64,000 nt of DNA from Niabella sp. (GCA_027493055.1 JAPUDO010000102.1:115459-179458), one strand, 5' to 3'. Positions 24,426-33,704 are shown, numbered from the stretch's first letter. The notes: generated from the letters alone by a model not told the origin. Numbers and translations: made by a program.

Positions 24426-24514
24426 GCAGATCAGGATCTATTATGGGAAACATTAAAGTTACGAATAACCCTCAATATCAGAGTCTGGAGTGGGTGCATA
24501 AAACTTTTCAGCTT

Positions 24515-24572
24515 AAAAAGTGGCCAAAGTCAACAGCGTAATATTGCGAAGCGAGGACGGACGCTTCACACA
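24515..24572. repeat. Dispersed palindromic element, copy B
   Basis: Lead-in AAAAAGTGGCCAAAGTCAAC, then TTGCGAAGCG (24544-24553) and CGCTTCACA (24562-24570), the hairpin with an expanded loop and one mismatch. Confidence 0.65.
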
Positions 24573-24613
24573 GCGGCGATCAACAGATTGAATCTCTTAA
24601 CATCAATACCCTG

Positions 24614-25144
24614 CTATTTTTCCATTACGGCTTTAAGGTTGTCCAGGTTCTTTTGCAGATCGCCCCCTACCATGGCGTCCATGCAAAAGTTCATAAGGTT
24701 AAAAGGATACGGGCTGGAGCCATAAAAGCCCCATTCTACTTTTGTTTTACCGGCATCAACAGGAGTAGTAATAATCGCCGACTGGTTATTGGCCTCCATC
24801 GGTTCTTTAAACCGGAGCTCAATGTCTACTCTTTTGTTTTCTTCTATCCCTTTTATTTCCTGCTCGCCTTTGCCTACGTCTTTATTGCCTTCCCACGAGT
24901 ACACAAACCCAGGCGTTCCATCGGTACCCGAATAGCTTTTTTTCATATTGAGATCTAACTGGTTCCATACGCTGTAATTATCCTGGTTCTTTATATACTT
25001 TACATAATTAAAAACCTCTGAAACGGGCTTGTTGATCACTATTTCCTTGGTGATTGCAAATTCTTTTTTTACAAATAAAGCAACTATTAACAACAGCGCT
25101 ATGATACCCAGTATAACAAATAATATTCGTTTTAAGATTTTCAT
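24614..25144 (-). CDS. SRPBCC family protein with N-terminal membrane anchor
   Basis: A 176-residue START/SRPBCC-type protein. One helix at the N terminus (LKRILFVILGIIALLLIVALFV) is followed by the hydrophobic-pocket domain EIVINKPVSEVFNYVKYIKN, YSGTDGTPGFVYSWEGNKDV, TKVEWGFYGSSPYPFNLMNF and a C-terminal helix GGDLQKNLDNLKAVME. The ligand is unknown. I start at ATG 25144, since the frame upstream to 25213 has no homologous character. It is on the same strand as the DUF2007 gene, 126 bases downstream of it. Confidence 0.8.
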   Translation of the reverse strand: MKILKRILFVILGIIALLLIVALFVKKEFAITKEIVINKPVSEVFNYVKYIKNQDNYSVWNQLDLNMKKSYSGTDGTPGFVYSWEGNKDVGKGEQEIKGIEENKRVDIELRFKEPMEANNQSAIITTPVDAGKTKVEWGFYGSSPYPFNLMNFCMDAMVGGDLQKNLDNLKAVMEK

Positions 25145-25270
25145 ATCAGGCAAAATTTGAGTGGCAAAAAATTTTTGGAACCCAAATCTAGGAACAATTT
25201 CATAGGGAAACACTTGCCAAATGGCAAGAATTGGTAATGCCGGCGGCTTTAAAGAGAAAAGAACCAGTAT

Positions 25271-25597
25271 TTATTCCATCTCATATTCATTACCGCAATC
25301 AAAACAATGATAAACTTTGTGTATAGGCATTGGCGCACTCACCAGTTCTATATTGGTTGAGCCACATTGGGTGCAGGCATGCTGTGCTTTATAGTTTTCT
25401 CTGTCGCTGTTTATAATCATTAAGGCTCTTTCTATTTGTGGTTCGGCTACCATTAGTTTGATTCCACTGGCATGGGTAAGTACGGTAACCGTATGCTCAT
25501 CCTTTAGCCAGCAGTTGATATTTTCTTCCTGCAGGCGCCCTAAAGTGAGGTGTGCATTAATGTAGTTGTCAAATACCGCGGCAATTACAAAGTTCAT
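25271..25597 (-). CDS. DUF2007 protein with a C-terminal zinc ribbon
   Basis: A 108-residue protein: the DUF2007 (PII-like fold 'signal transducing') part, about residues 1-70, begins FVIAAVFDNYINAHLTLGRL and contains CWLKDEHTVTVLTHASGIKL; it is followed by a zinc ribbon, CTQCGS ... CFDCGN. Function unproven in the family. A TAACTTTA near-box ends a few nt before the ATG at 25597. Confidence 0.82.
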   Translation of the reverse strand: MNFVIAAVFDNYINAHLTLGRLQEENINCWLKDEHTVTVLTHASGIKLMVAEPQIERALMIINSDRENYKAQHACTQCGSTNIELVSAPMPIHKVYHCFDCGNEYEME

Positions 25598-25737
25598 CTT
25601 TTAAAGTTAGAACATTTTTCAGCATATATCATACCAATTGGACATTAAAATGTATTGTCGTTCTGTTCCGGTGGTTCGGCAAGCTCACCATGATATTGCT
25701 TATTGAAAGGACTTTAATGCCCAAAGAGTATAAAACA

Positions 25738-25770
25738 AAAAGTGCTGCAATAATTACAGCACTTTTAAAA
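25738..25770 (-). terminator. Terminator of the cobalamin operon
   Basis: AAAAGTGCTG (25738-25747) and CAGCACTTTT (25757-25766) form a 10-bp stem with T-runs on either strand; it is 15 bases past the last gene of the operon. Confidence 0.75.
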
Positions 25771-25784
25771 AACGGTATGTATGT

Positions 25785-26888
25785 TTAATGGAAAACTGCC
25801 AGACCGGGAAAATAGATGTGGTCAAAATCCACTACGGTTCCGTTCCCTCCATATTGAATTTTTTTAACCAAAGCACCCGTTGAGGCATTATAAATAAGTA
25901 AGTAGTTCACTCCTGAAGCGGCTCCATAACCGGCTATTCCATTTACAACAATGTAATCTTTATTCCGGTCATAGCGAATAGCACCATATACCATAAACGG
26001 GGTAATGTCTATTGTGATAAATGGTTGGTTGAGGGAGGATACATTGCCATCAATGTATTTGTAAATATTGGCACCAGAATGATAAAACACCGCATTTTCC
26101 TTAGTTGACGCTGTGATGCGCGTTGGTGCATCTAATCCAAAAGAGCCAATGCTTACAGGTAATGCAATACCAGACGTATCCAGGTTTTTATCAATTGCTA
26201 TTAAACGGCTACCTGTAGAAGCCCAAACTTTTCCGTTGGGTGTTGCTGCAAAACCCCGGTTGATATTGCTAAACCCTTTTACAAAGGAATAATTATCGGC
26301 TGATATAATTTTAGCGCCGTTGCTTTGCAGAATGTAAACATAGTTACCCGTTATCAGCATATCCCCGGTATTAACAGCAGAAACAGAGGTGAGTTTGTAT
26401 TGAGGAGTAAGTGTGCTTAAATTTACTGTGTACACGCCATCGTTAGCGCTGATCAGTCCTTCATTGTTTTTTATCCCAATCAGGCTTCTCCAATTGCTGG
26501 TTTCCTGGTTGTAACGGGCCTCTTCTTTTAAAGTTCCGGCATCCAGCTTAATAACAGGCCCGTTCATCTCGCTGATAAGGTATAGCTTTTTCCGGTACAT
26601 CGTGGCAAACTGCAGGGTACTTGTTTTGGCTGCATTTGAAGTTATTTTTCCTGGATTTTCTTTTTCGAAAGCCTTGGTGCTAACGGTATCTGCTCCATAA
26701 GCATAAAATTGTATGGTGCCGGAAGTTTGACCGTAAGAGCCTTCGGTAATAACAAAAAACCCGTCGGAATAAGGAGGCGCGGAAGGTTCTGGTCTGTCGT
26801 TAATTATAATATCTTCTTTAGAGCAGGAGAAAAGAAAGATAGCAAAACAAGATACTAAAACGAGGTGTGATAAAAATTTCTTGTACAT
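25785..26888 (-). CDS. Surface lipoprotein with a beta-propeller (DUF5074/YncE-like), cobalamin operon
   Basis: A 367-residue lipoprotein. The leader MYKKFLSHLVLVSCFAIFLF ends in FSCSKED, a lipobox followed by an acidic surface-export-like segment. The body is repeated short beta segments (FFVITEGSYGQTSGTIQFYA, MYRKKLYLISEMNGPVIKLD, YVYILQSNGAKIISADNYSF, KVWASTGSRLIAIDKNLDTS) as in seven-bladed propellers. In Bacteroides, BtuG, a propeller lipoprotein, binds B12 with BtuB (established knowledge). This is the last gene of the riboswitch-controlled operon and the second propeller in it, so a cobalamin-binding role is likely but not certain. Confidence 0.75.
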   Translation of the reverse strand: MYKKFLSHLVLVSCFAIFLFSCSKEDIIINDRPEPSAPPYSDGFFVITEGSYGQTSGTIQFYAYGADTVSTKAFEKENPGKITSNAAKTSTLQFATMYRKKLYLISEMNGPVIKLDAGTLKEEARYNQETSNWRSLIGIKNNEGLISANDGVYTVNLSTLTPQYKLTSVSAVNTGDMLITGNYVYILQSNGAKIISADNYSFVKGFSNINRGFAATPNGKVWASTGSRLIAIDKNLDTSGIALPVSIGSFGLDAPTRITASTKENAVFYHSGANIYKYIDGNVSSLNQPFITIDITPFMVYGAIRYDRNKDYIVVNGIAGYGAASGVNYLLIYNASTGALVKKIQYGGNGTVVDFDHIYFPGLAVFH

Positions 26889-26911
26889 AATAGTTGGTTG
26901 TTAGATTTGTA

Positions 26912-28021
26912 TTATTTGTTCGCTGAAAAATGTAGATCCTTGATACCGGTAACTTCTGTTGACACTTCTCCCAGCCAGCCACCATCGGCCAGTACGCCGG
27001 TTTGTACTTTTATAAAATCGATGGCTTTAAGGTTTACTTTGTTGCCTTTCGCATCAACGGCATTGCTAATATTAACCTTGCCGCCACCTGTTGCCTCTAC
27101 GGTATTGTCTGCATATCCCCAATCGTAAGGAAGTGATACTACATAAGTGGGCCTGGACGGATCTACTTTTGTCTGCAACCATGAACCTTTAAGCGTATAG
27201 CTGTCTGCTGTGATCCATTCAGGGTAATAAGCCTGCTTGTGAAAAGTGTTTTTCTTTACAAACCCTGTGTTTCCTTTATTATCTTTCCAGGCCACGTCTT
27301 TATCTGCCGATTCAGGGCGGAAATAAGTGACTTCATAATTCCTGAGATAAGTAGCAGCATTGCCAAATTCGCTTCCGGCCAGCTCATACCAGGTATCATC
27401 AGGCTTACCATTGCCGTTATCATCAGACATTACGTAGATAATACCCGGCTCGCTCCATTCGGTTAGGGCATTTCCCATTACCTCTATATCATTTCCTTCT
27501 TTATCAGGTACGCTATGGTCAAAGCCATAAACAACATACCCTCCCCAGGCACCAAGACTTACCATGCCTTTTTTCCCTAACAGGCCTTCTGCGCTGGCCA
27601 GGTTACCGGGAGCTTTGTTAATGAATTGCCCTGGTGCCGGAACAAACTCAAATAGAGCCGTTACGTATTCACTGGCACCGCCTTCTCTTACAGGCGCTGC
27701 AATGTTTACTGTGTACTGCTTTTTAACTTCGCCTGCCTGGTTGCTGGCAGTGTAATAAATATGATAGGAGCCTGCTGCATCAAATGTGTATTCAAGAATG
27801 TTGGTTGCAGAAACAATCTGGTCATCAACTTTCCATAGATGAACAACATTGTTGCCGGCAATTATGGTGGCTTCTATTCTTACTGTTGTTTGGGCAAACG
27901 CAGTAATAGTTTCTTCTGCAACAGATAGCGTAACAGATGGTGCTGCTATATCTTCTTTTTTACAGGAGTAAAGTACAATCATAAGTATGGCTGATAATAA
28001 GTAAGTACGGGTTTGTTTCAT
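26912..28021 (-). CDS. PKD-like surface lipoprotein of the cobalamin operon
   Basis: A 369-residue lipoprotein starting MKQTRTYLLSAILMIVLYSC, with KKED after the lipid cysteine. Residues about 30-115 form an Ig/PKD-like domain (TVRIEATIIAGNNVVHLWKV, YTFDAAGSYHIYYTASNQAG). The remainder is a conserved 'cell surface protein' domain (GAWGGYVVYGFDHSVPDKEG, GIIYVMSDDNGNGKPDDTWY, DFIKVQTGVLADGGWLGEVS) that I know from Bacteroidota cobalamin loci without a fixed function. The Asp/Asn-rich DDNGNGKPDD resembles a calcium-binding loop. The longer frame to 28204 overlaps the previous gene and is not used. Confidence 0.8.
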   Translation of the reverse strand: MKQTRTYLLSAILMIVLYSCKKEDIAAPSVTLSVAEETITAFAQTTVRIEATIIAGNNVVHLWKVDDQIVSATNILEYTFDAAGSYHIYYTASNQAGEVKKQYTVNIAAPVREGGASEYVTALFEFVPAPGQFINKAPGNLASAEGLLGKKGMVSLGAWGGYVVYGFDHSVPDKEGNDIEVMGNALTEWSEPGIIYVMSDDNGNGKPDDTWYELAGSEFGNAATYLRNYEVTYFRPESADKDVAWKDNKGNTGFVKKNTFHKQAYYPEWITADSYTLKGSWLQTKVDPSRPTYVVSLPYDWGYADNTVEATGGGKVNISNAVDAKGNKVNLKAIDFIKVQTGVLADGGWLGEVSTEVTGIKDLHFSANK

Positions 28022-28031
28022 TGTTCGATTT

Positions 28032-29180
28032 TTATTTAGTAATAGGTTTATATACAAAAGCAAAATGCGCAGGTATGTTTCCGGATGAGATAGAGAAGAT
28101 CTTTGTTCCGCTTTTATCATAGCCATGCAAAGTGCCTGAAGACACATAGTCTTTGGCATCAGTGATATAAATATTTCTGCTGAAAGGATCTGTAGCAATA
28201 CCATAAGGCTTGTCCAGTAAAACTTCAGTTCCGTCTTTGATAAAGGATCCTTCTAAAAGCGTTTCTGTTTTAGTATTGATAAGATGATAGGTGTTTTCCC
28301 AGCTGCTGGTTTTATAACTAAACTCCGAACCAATAATATAAGCAGAATCGCCAGCTATACTCAGGTTGGCGGCTGCGATATCAAATGTTTTTTTCACAGC
28401 ATCGGTTTTGGTATCTATAACAAATAATTTAGAGGGAGTTTCGTAATAATCGCCGCGCGAGGTTACATACAGATCCCCGTTGCTGTCCGCTTTTAAGCGA
28501 TGCAGGTTGATCGATACATCTATATTTTTTATTCTTTGAAAGGAAGTAAGGTCAATCACGGATACGGTACGCTCATAATCAGGAGGGCTGTAACCACCGG
28601 AATTGGCAATGTATAACTTGTTGCTTACAACAGCCATCTCCTCCGGCTGCCGGCCAACTTCAACCGTTCTTCTTATTTCAAGGGTTACTGTGTCTATTTC
28701 TGCCACAATACCGTTGGGCGAGTTGGGCCCCAGCACTATTTTACCGGTATAGGCGCTTGCGTATGCCCTGCCGTTAGCAAATGTGATGTAACGGCAATTT
28801 TCAAGTGTGATGGTTTTAATACGTTTGGCTGTAGCTGCATCCATTATTTCTATTTTATTGGAGGCGTTTACAACCGCGTACATTTTAGATCCGTATATGC
28901 CAATATCATTACCCACATCGCCCAAACCAAGTGTGGCATTAGGGTTTGCAGCTCCGTACAGGTTTTTCCGGTACGTGCCCGAAGCATAATCGTAGTAGTC
29001 CAGCGAAGCCATATTAGTATTCCAGTTGCCTTCGTTTAACAAATAAAATCCCTGTATTACGGAGTCTGTTTGAGGGGTCAATGGAATGGTTTCTTCTCCG
29101 TTAATATCCTTTTCCTTTCTGCAGGAGAAAAGAAATAATGCCAGCAATGAAAAAACGTATGGTATCCTGGAGTATTTCAT
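28032..29180 (-). CDS. BtuG-like beta-propeller surface lipoprotein
   Basis: A 382-residue lipoprotein with leader MKYSRIPYVFSLLALFLFSC and RKEKD after the lipid cysteine. The mature part has propeller-blade repeats: LLNEGNWNTNMASLDYYDYA, KMYAVVNASNKIEIMDAATA, YITFANGRAYASAYTGKIVL, EMAVVSNKLYIANSGGYSPP, DLYVTSRGDYYETPSKLFVI. NGxAY/NKLYIAN blades are typical of YncE/BtuG-type proteins. It lies directly downstream of btuB (105 bases), like BtuG in Bacteroides, so a B12-capture function is probable. The ATG 29180 is chosen for the leader; the frame to 29288 would overlap btuB. Confidence 0.82.
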   Translation of the reverse strand: MKYSRIPYVFSLLALFLFSCRKEKDINGEETIPLTPQTDSVIQGFYLLNEGNWNTNMASLDYYDYASGTYRKNLYGAANPNATLGLGDVGNDIGIYGSKMYAVVNASNKIEIMDAATAKRIKTITLENCRYITFANGRAYASAYTGKIVLGPNSPNGIVAEIDTVTLEIRRTVEVGRQPEEMAVVSNKLYIANSGGYSPPDYERTVSVIDLTSFQRIKNIDVSINLHRLKADSNGDLYVTSRGDYYETPSKLFVIDTKTDAVKKTFDIAAANLSIAGDSAYIIGSEFSYKTSSWENTYHLINTKTETLLEGSFIKDGTEVLLDKPYGIATDPFSRNIYITDAKDYVSSGTLHGYDKSGTKIFSISSGNIPAHFAFVYKPITK

Positions 29181-29284
29181 CCGTATAAATTTTTGTTTTG
29201 TTCGACGAGGCGGATGATTTTTTTGGTCGGATGGAACTCCGCATATATATTCCCCTATTTGAGAAAAATTTATCGTGCTTCGTT

Positions 29285-31303
29285 TCATGATTGAATATTT
29301 ATGATGAAGGTGAAGCGGTAATTTCTGCCAGGCATAGGGAAGTTGAGCACTACATCATAGTATTGATTAAACATATTATTTACTTCTACTCCTATCTTCC
29401 ATCTTTTAGCTATTGATCTTTTTTCATAAACAATACCCAGGTCAGTAGTGTACCATGCAGGTGCGTAGTTCCTGGCTGTGTTTTCGGGCAATACATAGCG
29501 CTCGCCTGTATAAATATAGCTGTAGTTCAACGCCCAGTTTTTCCATAACAGGCTGCCATGTGCGGTTCCGCTATGCACCGGTATATTGGGTATTTGCTGA
29601 TTGTAGGAAGATTCGTTCTGCGTTTTATTCAGGGCCTGCTGATAAGTATAATTGAATCCCGCATTCCAAACCAATTCTGCAGGTAAATATTTTGTAAAGG
29701 ACATGCTTACTTCCAATCCTTTAATATCCACTCTGCCCATGTTCAGCATCATCCACCTGAAAAGATTTGCTGCGGGCATGGCGATAATTTTATCTTTTAC
29801 CCGGTTATAATAAATATCTGCCTGTACCGAGAGATCACTTACCCAGTCCCCGGCATCGGTCATCCAGGTAAAGCCCCAATCATATTGCCGGGTATATTCC
29901 GGCTTTAGAGAAATATTACCGATCAATGTATAATACAGGTCATTGAACGTAGGCATTCTCAAAGATTCTTTGTAAAAGGAGCGAAGGCTGAAACCCTTGT
30001 TGGCAAATGGTTTCCAGGAAGCAGAGATGGTTGGCGATGTTATTGAGCGATCAGCAGAGGCTTCGTAATATTTTACACGTTCATTAAAGTGGCCGTACAA
30101 TAAGTTTGCCTGTACTATAAAGCGTTGCCAGGTAAAGTTGTTGGACAGCGCTGCCAGATACGAATAACGTTTGGGGTAAGCGAAGCGATATAAATTCGCA
30201 TCAAGCGTGTTTAGTGCAAAGTCGGTTGATAAACCCAGCTCCCACTGTTTGGTGACTATATATTTTTGTGCCATTGATGCATACCATTCCTGCTGGGTAT
30301 AATTATTTTCCAGCGGACCTTTGTCCGTAACATAGGAGGGGTCTTTATACTTTGTATAATCGTTAGTGTATTTCAGGTTTAGCAGCAGGCTATATTTATT
30401 GTTAAGCTTGTTTTTATAGGATCCGTGCACAAATGCGTTTCTGTCCCAAAGCCGCTGCGGGTTGTAAAAGCGGTTCTCAACAACAGCGCCCGGCAGGCCC
30501 CTGTTGGACTGATAATAGTATGCCTTTATAAAAGCCTCTCCTGATGATTGTAATTTTTTAAACAGGCCAGCTTCTGTTCGCCATGCGGTAATATCCGCAT
30601 TTTGCCTGATGGCTGTAGTATCAAATGCGCCTTCTTTTTTGTAGAACCTGTATCTGCCATGGGCAGTAATAAACTCGGTATTTACGGTTAAAGATGTGGC
30701 TGCAGATAACTTTTGCTGCCATAGCAATGAAGGATTTACCAGCCCGAAGGCCCCGGTTTTAAAAGCGGCTCTTAGTTTCGTGTTTTCAGCATCAGAGAAC
30801 TGCGGACGGGAGCTCTGCAGATATAAAGCGCTGGAGGCAAAAATAGCTTTGGCTGGTTGCAGTAATTCGGGGTTATGCGCGTTATACAGGGTAATAGCAT
30901 CAATATTGTCCAGGGAAAACTTGCCCAGGTCCACCGTTCCGTTTTGTGCATTCCCAACGCTGGCTCCATCCAGGAATACGCCCACATGCTGTGTGCCCAT
31001 GCTGCGCACATTAATAGTTTTCAGCCCGCCAATACCCCCGTAATCTTTTAATTGTACCCCGGAAAAAAAGCGTACAGCGTCGGCAACAGAAAAACTGTTC
31101 AGTCTTTGCAAAGCGGCCCCGGATAAGGTTTGTACAGGAACAGTTGCGGTTAACTGAAACCGGCTTTTATTGGCAGATATGCGTACGCTTTCCAGCTCCT
31201 TAACCCGTAAAGAGTCTGGTTGCTGTGCCAGGCACGGTATGGCGTGCAGCAAAAAGAACAGCAAAAAGCCACACTTTTCAGTATGTTTGAGACAAACCGG
31301 CAT
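29285..31303 (-). CDS. btuB: TonB-dependent vitamin B12 receptor (BtuB-like)
   Basis: A 672-residue outer-membrane receptor with leader MPVCLKHTEKCGFLLFFLLH and AIPCLAQQ. A TonB-box-like stretch (LESVRISANKSRF) is followed by the plug (LQRLNSFSVADAVRFFSGVQ, GGLKTINVRSMGTQHVGVFL) and a barrel whose C terminus is MPGRNYRFTFIINIQS. Assignment to B12 rests on the cobalamin riboswitch directly upstream (31415-31612) and on the surface lipoproteins downstream. ATG 31303 is the only start in range. Expression should fall when cobalamin is plentiful. Confidence 0.9.
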   Translation of the reverse strand: MPVCLKHTEKCGFLLFFLLHAIPCLAQQPDSLRVKELESVRISANKSRFQLTATVPVQTLSGAALQRLNSFSVADAVRFFSGVQLKDYGGIGGLKTINVRSMGTQHVGVFLDGASVGNAQNGTVDLGKFSLDNIDAITLYNAHNPELLQPAKAIFASSALYLQSSRPQFSDAENTKLRAAFKTGAFGLVNPSLLWQQKLSAATSLTVNTEFITAHGRYRFYKKEGAFDTTAIRQNADITAWRTEAGLFKKLQSSGEAFIKAYYYQSNRGLPGAVVENRFYNPQRLWDRNAFVHGSYKNKLNNKYSLLLNLKYTNDYTKYKDPSYVTDKGPLENNYTQQEWYASMAQKYIVTKQWELGLSTDFALNTLDANLYRFAYPKRYSYLAALSNNFTWQRFIVQANLLYGHFNERVKYYEASADRSITSPTISASWKPFANKGFSLRSFYKESLRMPTFNDLYYTLIGNISLKPEYTRQYDWGFTWMTDAGDWVSDLSVQADIYYNRVKDKIIAMPAANLFRWMMLNMGRVDIKGLEVSMSFTKYLPAELVWNAGFNYTYQQALNKTQNESSYNQQIPNIPVHSGTAHGSLLWKNWALNYSYIYTGERYVLPENTARNYAPAWYTTDLGIVYEKRSIAKRWKIGVEVNNMFNQYYDVVLNFPMPGRNYRFTFIINIQS

Positions 31304-31414
31304 TAACTATTTGATTAAATGAATCAAACAGCTTTGCGAACAATTGAAAACAAATATGTTGCTAATAAAAGCATTTGTATTCAAGCTTCAGTCCACGAAA
31401 GCTTAAAAGTATAT

Positions 31415-31612
31415 CTGCTTTGGCAGGTCTCCTGACTTGTTCCCATTTTGCGCCGCCTTCCCGTCCCGATTAGCTATCGGGACAGTGGCTAAGAAATGTC
31501 AAAATGCTGGTTAGAACTTACAGTAGCGGGTCTGTTCAGGATTTGCACCTGATTCCCTTTTAATCAATAGCGCTTAGGAGAAGCACTATTGAACCAATGC
31601 GGCGCGAAGATA
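31415..31612 (-). ncRNA. Cobalamin riboswitch
   Basis: Read on the minus strand it holds the B12-box hallmarks in order: GGTGCAAATCCTGAAC (about 31534-31549), CCCGCTACTGTAAGT (about 31516-31530), GCCACTG (31483-31489) and the closing GTCAGGAGACCTGCC (31422-31436). An extra perfect hairpin GTCCCGAT-TAGCT-ATCGGGAC (31463-31483) extends one peripheral stem. It lies in the leader of btuB, 110 bases from its ATG. A TATCTTCG near-box (31605-31612) is the likely -7 element at its 5' end. Confidence 0.93.
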
Positions 31613-31952
31613 ACACTAAATAAATGAAAAGGGAAAACTATAGAGGTTGCAGCCAGGGCAAATGTATCTGATTTTACAGATTTCTACGCTTTATATGACT
31701 CCTTCGGAGTTTTTTAAAATAGGGACTCTTATTTTATAATCCTGTCAGCCCTGCCCGTCCGGCAGGCGGGCTTTCAGGCTTGATTGTCCGGTTATTTGTA
31801 AACCCCGAAAGGGTATGGAATAATTATAAAAAAGTACATCACTTCAGTTAAAATACGCCGCGGCGGAAGATATTATTGGCTTTGGACTTGAATTTAAGAG
31901 GCGTTTTTTCTTTGGTCGAGCAGGTTTCGGTAAACAGATGAACAGACAGGCT
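31613..31952. other. 340-bp gene-free stretch with small hairpins
   Basis: No gene. It contains GACTCC-TTC-GGAGT followed by T6 (31697-31713), a terminator-like hairpin, then a GCCCG...CGGGC hairpin (31753-31771) with CCGTCCGGCAGG. The CTCCGAAGGAGT word recurs within the MITE-like element at 44331. The promoter of the btuB riboswitch is at its left end. Confidence 0.6.
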
Positions 31953-32534
31953 TTAAAACTTAATATTCCTCCTGATGGTATCCATTATTGCATTCACGCC
32001 GTTGAGCGTACCCTGGAAATATTGCTCCTGCCTGAAAGATGGCTTGACATGATTTTCTATAATAGCTTTAACCTCATCATCGCTAAGTAAGCGGCTTACA
32101 AACGGGCCGTAATCAACTCTTATACGACGCAGGCTTTTGCTGATGCTGATGACCATGCACCTGTCGCTTTTACCATGGAGGGCAGACCATTCATCCAATA
32201 AGGTTTTATTCCTTTGATCAAAATTTTCTGCCGTAATGCCCGGATCGTTTACGGTTGCAATTTTAACAGAGATCAGGTTGCTTTTTTCAAAATTGCGCAC
32301 CAGGGAATCCAGGCTCTTTTCCTGCCCGGGAGTAAATACATCTTCGTAGTCGTACACGAAGTTTACATTAGCGGGTGTGGCAATAGGCTGCTGCGGAAGT
32401 ACAATTTTCGTCTCCTGTTTTACTGCAGGGTTGCCTGTATTTTGCCTGGACGAGCTACAGGCAGCGCAGCCTATTATTACAAGAAGAACAAACAGGTGCC
32501 ATTTTACCTGTACAGTGAATGCTGTGCTAAGCAT
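31953..32534 (-). CDS. TPM-domain lipoprotein (YgcG-like)
   Basis: A 193-residue lipoprotein. Leader VQVKWHLFVLLVIIGCAACS with a lipobox GCAAC. The TPM domain follows: VNFVYDYEDVFTPGQEKSLD, SVKIATVNDPGITAENFDQ, DRCMVISISKSLRRIRVDYG and a final KPSFRQEQYFQGTLNGVNAI. TPM proteins are linked to photosystem repair in plants and to envelope functions in bacteria; the role here is unknown. The start is ATG 32534, giving a signal peptide; dnaN is 54 bases upstream on the same strand. Confidence 0.82.
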   Translation of the reverse strand: MLSTAFTVQVKWHLFVLLVIIGCAACSSSRQNTGNPAVKQETKIVLPQQPIATPANVNFVYDYEDVFTPGQEKSLDSLVRNFEKSNLISVKIATVNDPGITAENFDQRNKTLLDEWSALHGKSDRCMVISISKSLRRIRVDYGPFVSRLLSDDEVKAIIENHVKPSFRQEQYFQGTLNGVNAIMDTIRRNIKF

Positions 32535-32588
32535 TCTGATAGCTATCAGATACGATGTCCTGTATTTTGCTGCCGGAATCATAAAAAA

Positions 32589-33704
32589 TTACTGGTTCAG
32601 CATGAGCGGCATTACCAGCATCAGCAACTCTTCGCTTTCATCCTGCTCTACCGGTTTGATAAGACCTGCTTTTGTTGGGGTGCTCAATTCCAGGTACACT
32701 TCTTCACTTTGGGTGCCGTTGAGCATTTCTATTAAAAATTTGGCGTTGAAAGCTATCTGCAGGTCTTCGCCGTTGTACTGGCATTTCATGCGCTCGTTAC
32801 CTTCAAAGCTAAAGTCAACATCCTGTGCTGACAGCTGTAATTCGCTGCCGCTGATGGCTAAAGCCACCTGGTAAGTACTTTTATTGCTGAATACGCTTAC
32901 CCGGCGTAAGGCGCCTAAAAACTCCAGCCTGTTAACTGTAAGGCGATAAGGGTTTTCTGCCGGAATTACTACCCTGTAATCAGGAAAACGGGCGTCAATT
33001 AAACGACAGCTTAAACGGGTAGTACCATGCGTTACAAAAAAATGGTTGCTGTTATAGTTTAAGGTAATTTCATCGTCATTATCAGGCAATGCTGATTTTA
33101 ACAGGTTTAAGGGCTTGCGCGGAACAATAAAATTATCGGTACCCGCAGCGTGTGCATCAGTACGTTTATAGCGTACCAGTCTGTGCGCATCCGTTGCTAC
33201 AAACTGGAGACCTTCTTTACTTAGCTCGAAGAAAACTCCGGTCATGGCAGGCCGCAGATCATCGGTACTGGTAGCAAATAAAGTTTTATTGATTGCTGTT
33301 ACCAAAGCAGAGGAAGTCATTGTAAATGAAGTAGTATCATCTGCTGCAGGCTCTTTGGGGAAGTTATCGGGATTTTCGCCCATCACTTTATACTTACCGC
33401 TGTCGCTGGTAATTTCCACACCAAAGTTTTTATCTATATTAAAGGTAAGCGGCTGATCCGGGATGTTTTTTAAGGAGTCGATCAATATTTTCCCGGGAAT
33501 ACACACGCGCCCGTTGTCCTTGGCCTCAATATCCATTTCAGTTCTCATTACAGTTTCGAGGTCCGTAGCAACAATAGTAAGCCTGTTGGCCTCAATTTCA
33601 AAAAGAAAGTCTTCCAGTATGGGCAATACCGTATTAGCGTTGATAACGCCCGACAGGTTTTGCAGTTGTTTGAGCAAAGCGTTTGATGATGCTATAAATT
33701 TCAT
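32589..33704 (-). CDS. dnaN: DNA polymerase III beta subunit (sliding clamp)
   Basis: A 371-residue DnaN of full length with three clamp domains: MKFIASSNALLKQLQNLSGV, LPILEDFLFEIEANRLTIVA, the middle FVATDAHRLVRYKRTDA, and the C-terminal YNGEDLQIAFNAKFLIEMLN with the ending ELLMLVMPLMLNQ (the family ends in VMPLRL or similar). The dimeric ring holds polymerase on DNA. dnaA is not next to it here, so the gene is not at a classical dnaA-dnaN origin cluster. Confidence 0.96.
   Translation of the reverse strand: MKFIASSNALLKQLQNLSGVINANTVLPILEDFLFEIEANRLTIVATDLETVMRTEMDIEAKDNGRVCIPGKILIDSLKNIPDQPLTFNIDKNFGVEITSDSGKYKVMGENPDNFPKEPAADDTTSFTMTSSALVTAINKTLFATSTDDLRPAMTGVFFELSKEGLQFVATDAHRLVRYKRTDAHAAGTDNFIVPRKPLNLLKSALPDNDDEITLNYNSNHFFVTHGTTRLSCRLIDARFPDYRVVIPAENPYRLTVNRLEFLGALRRVSVFSNKSTYQVALAISGSELQLSAQDVDFSFEGNERMKCQYNGEDLQIAFNAKFLIEMLNGTQSEEVYLELSTPTKAGLIKPVEQDESEELLMLVMPLMLNQ

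Noticed and set aside
32214-32874. Plus-strand frames of 173 and 165 codons
   Set aside because: Antisense to the TPM lipoprotein and dnaN; no start context.
32589-33704. dnaN as a sign of the replication origin
   Set aside because: No dnaA, no DnaA-box cluster recognised, and Bacteroidota often separate dnaN from dnaA.
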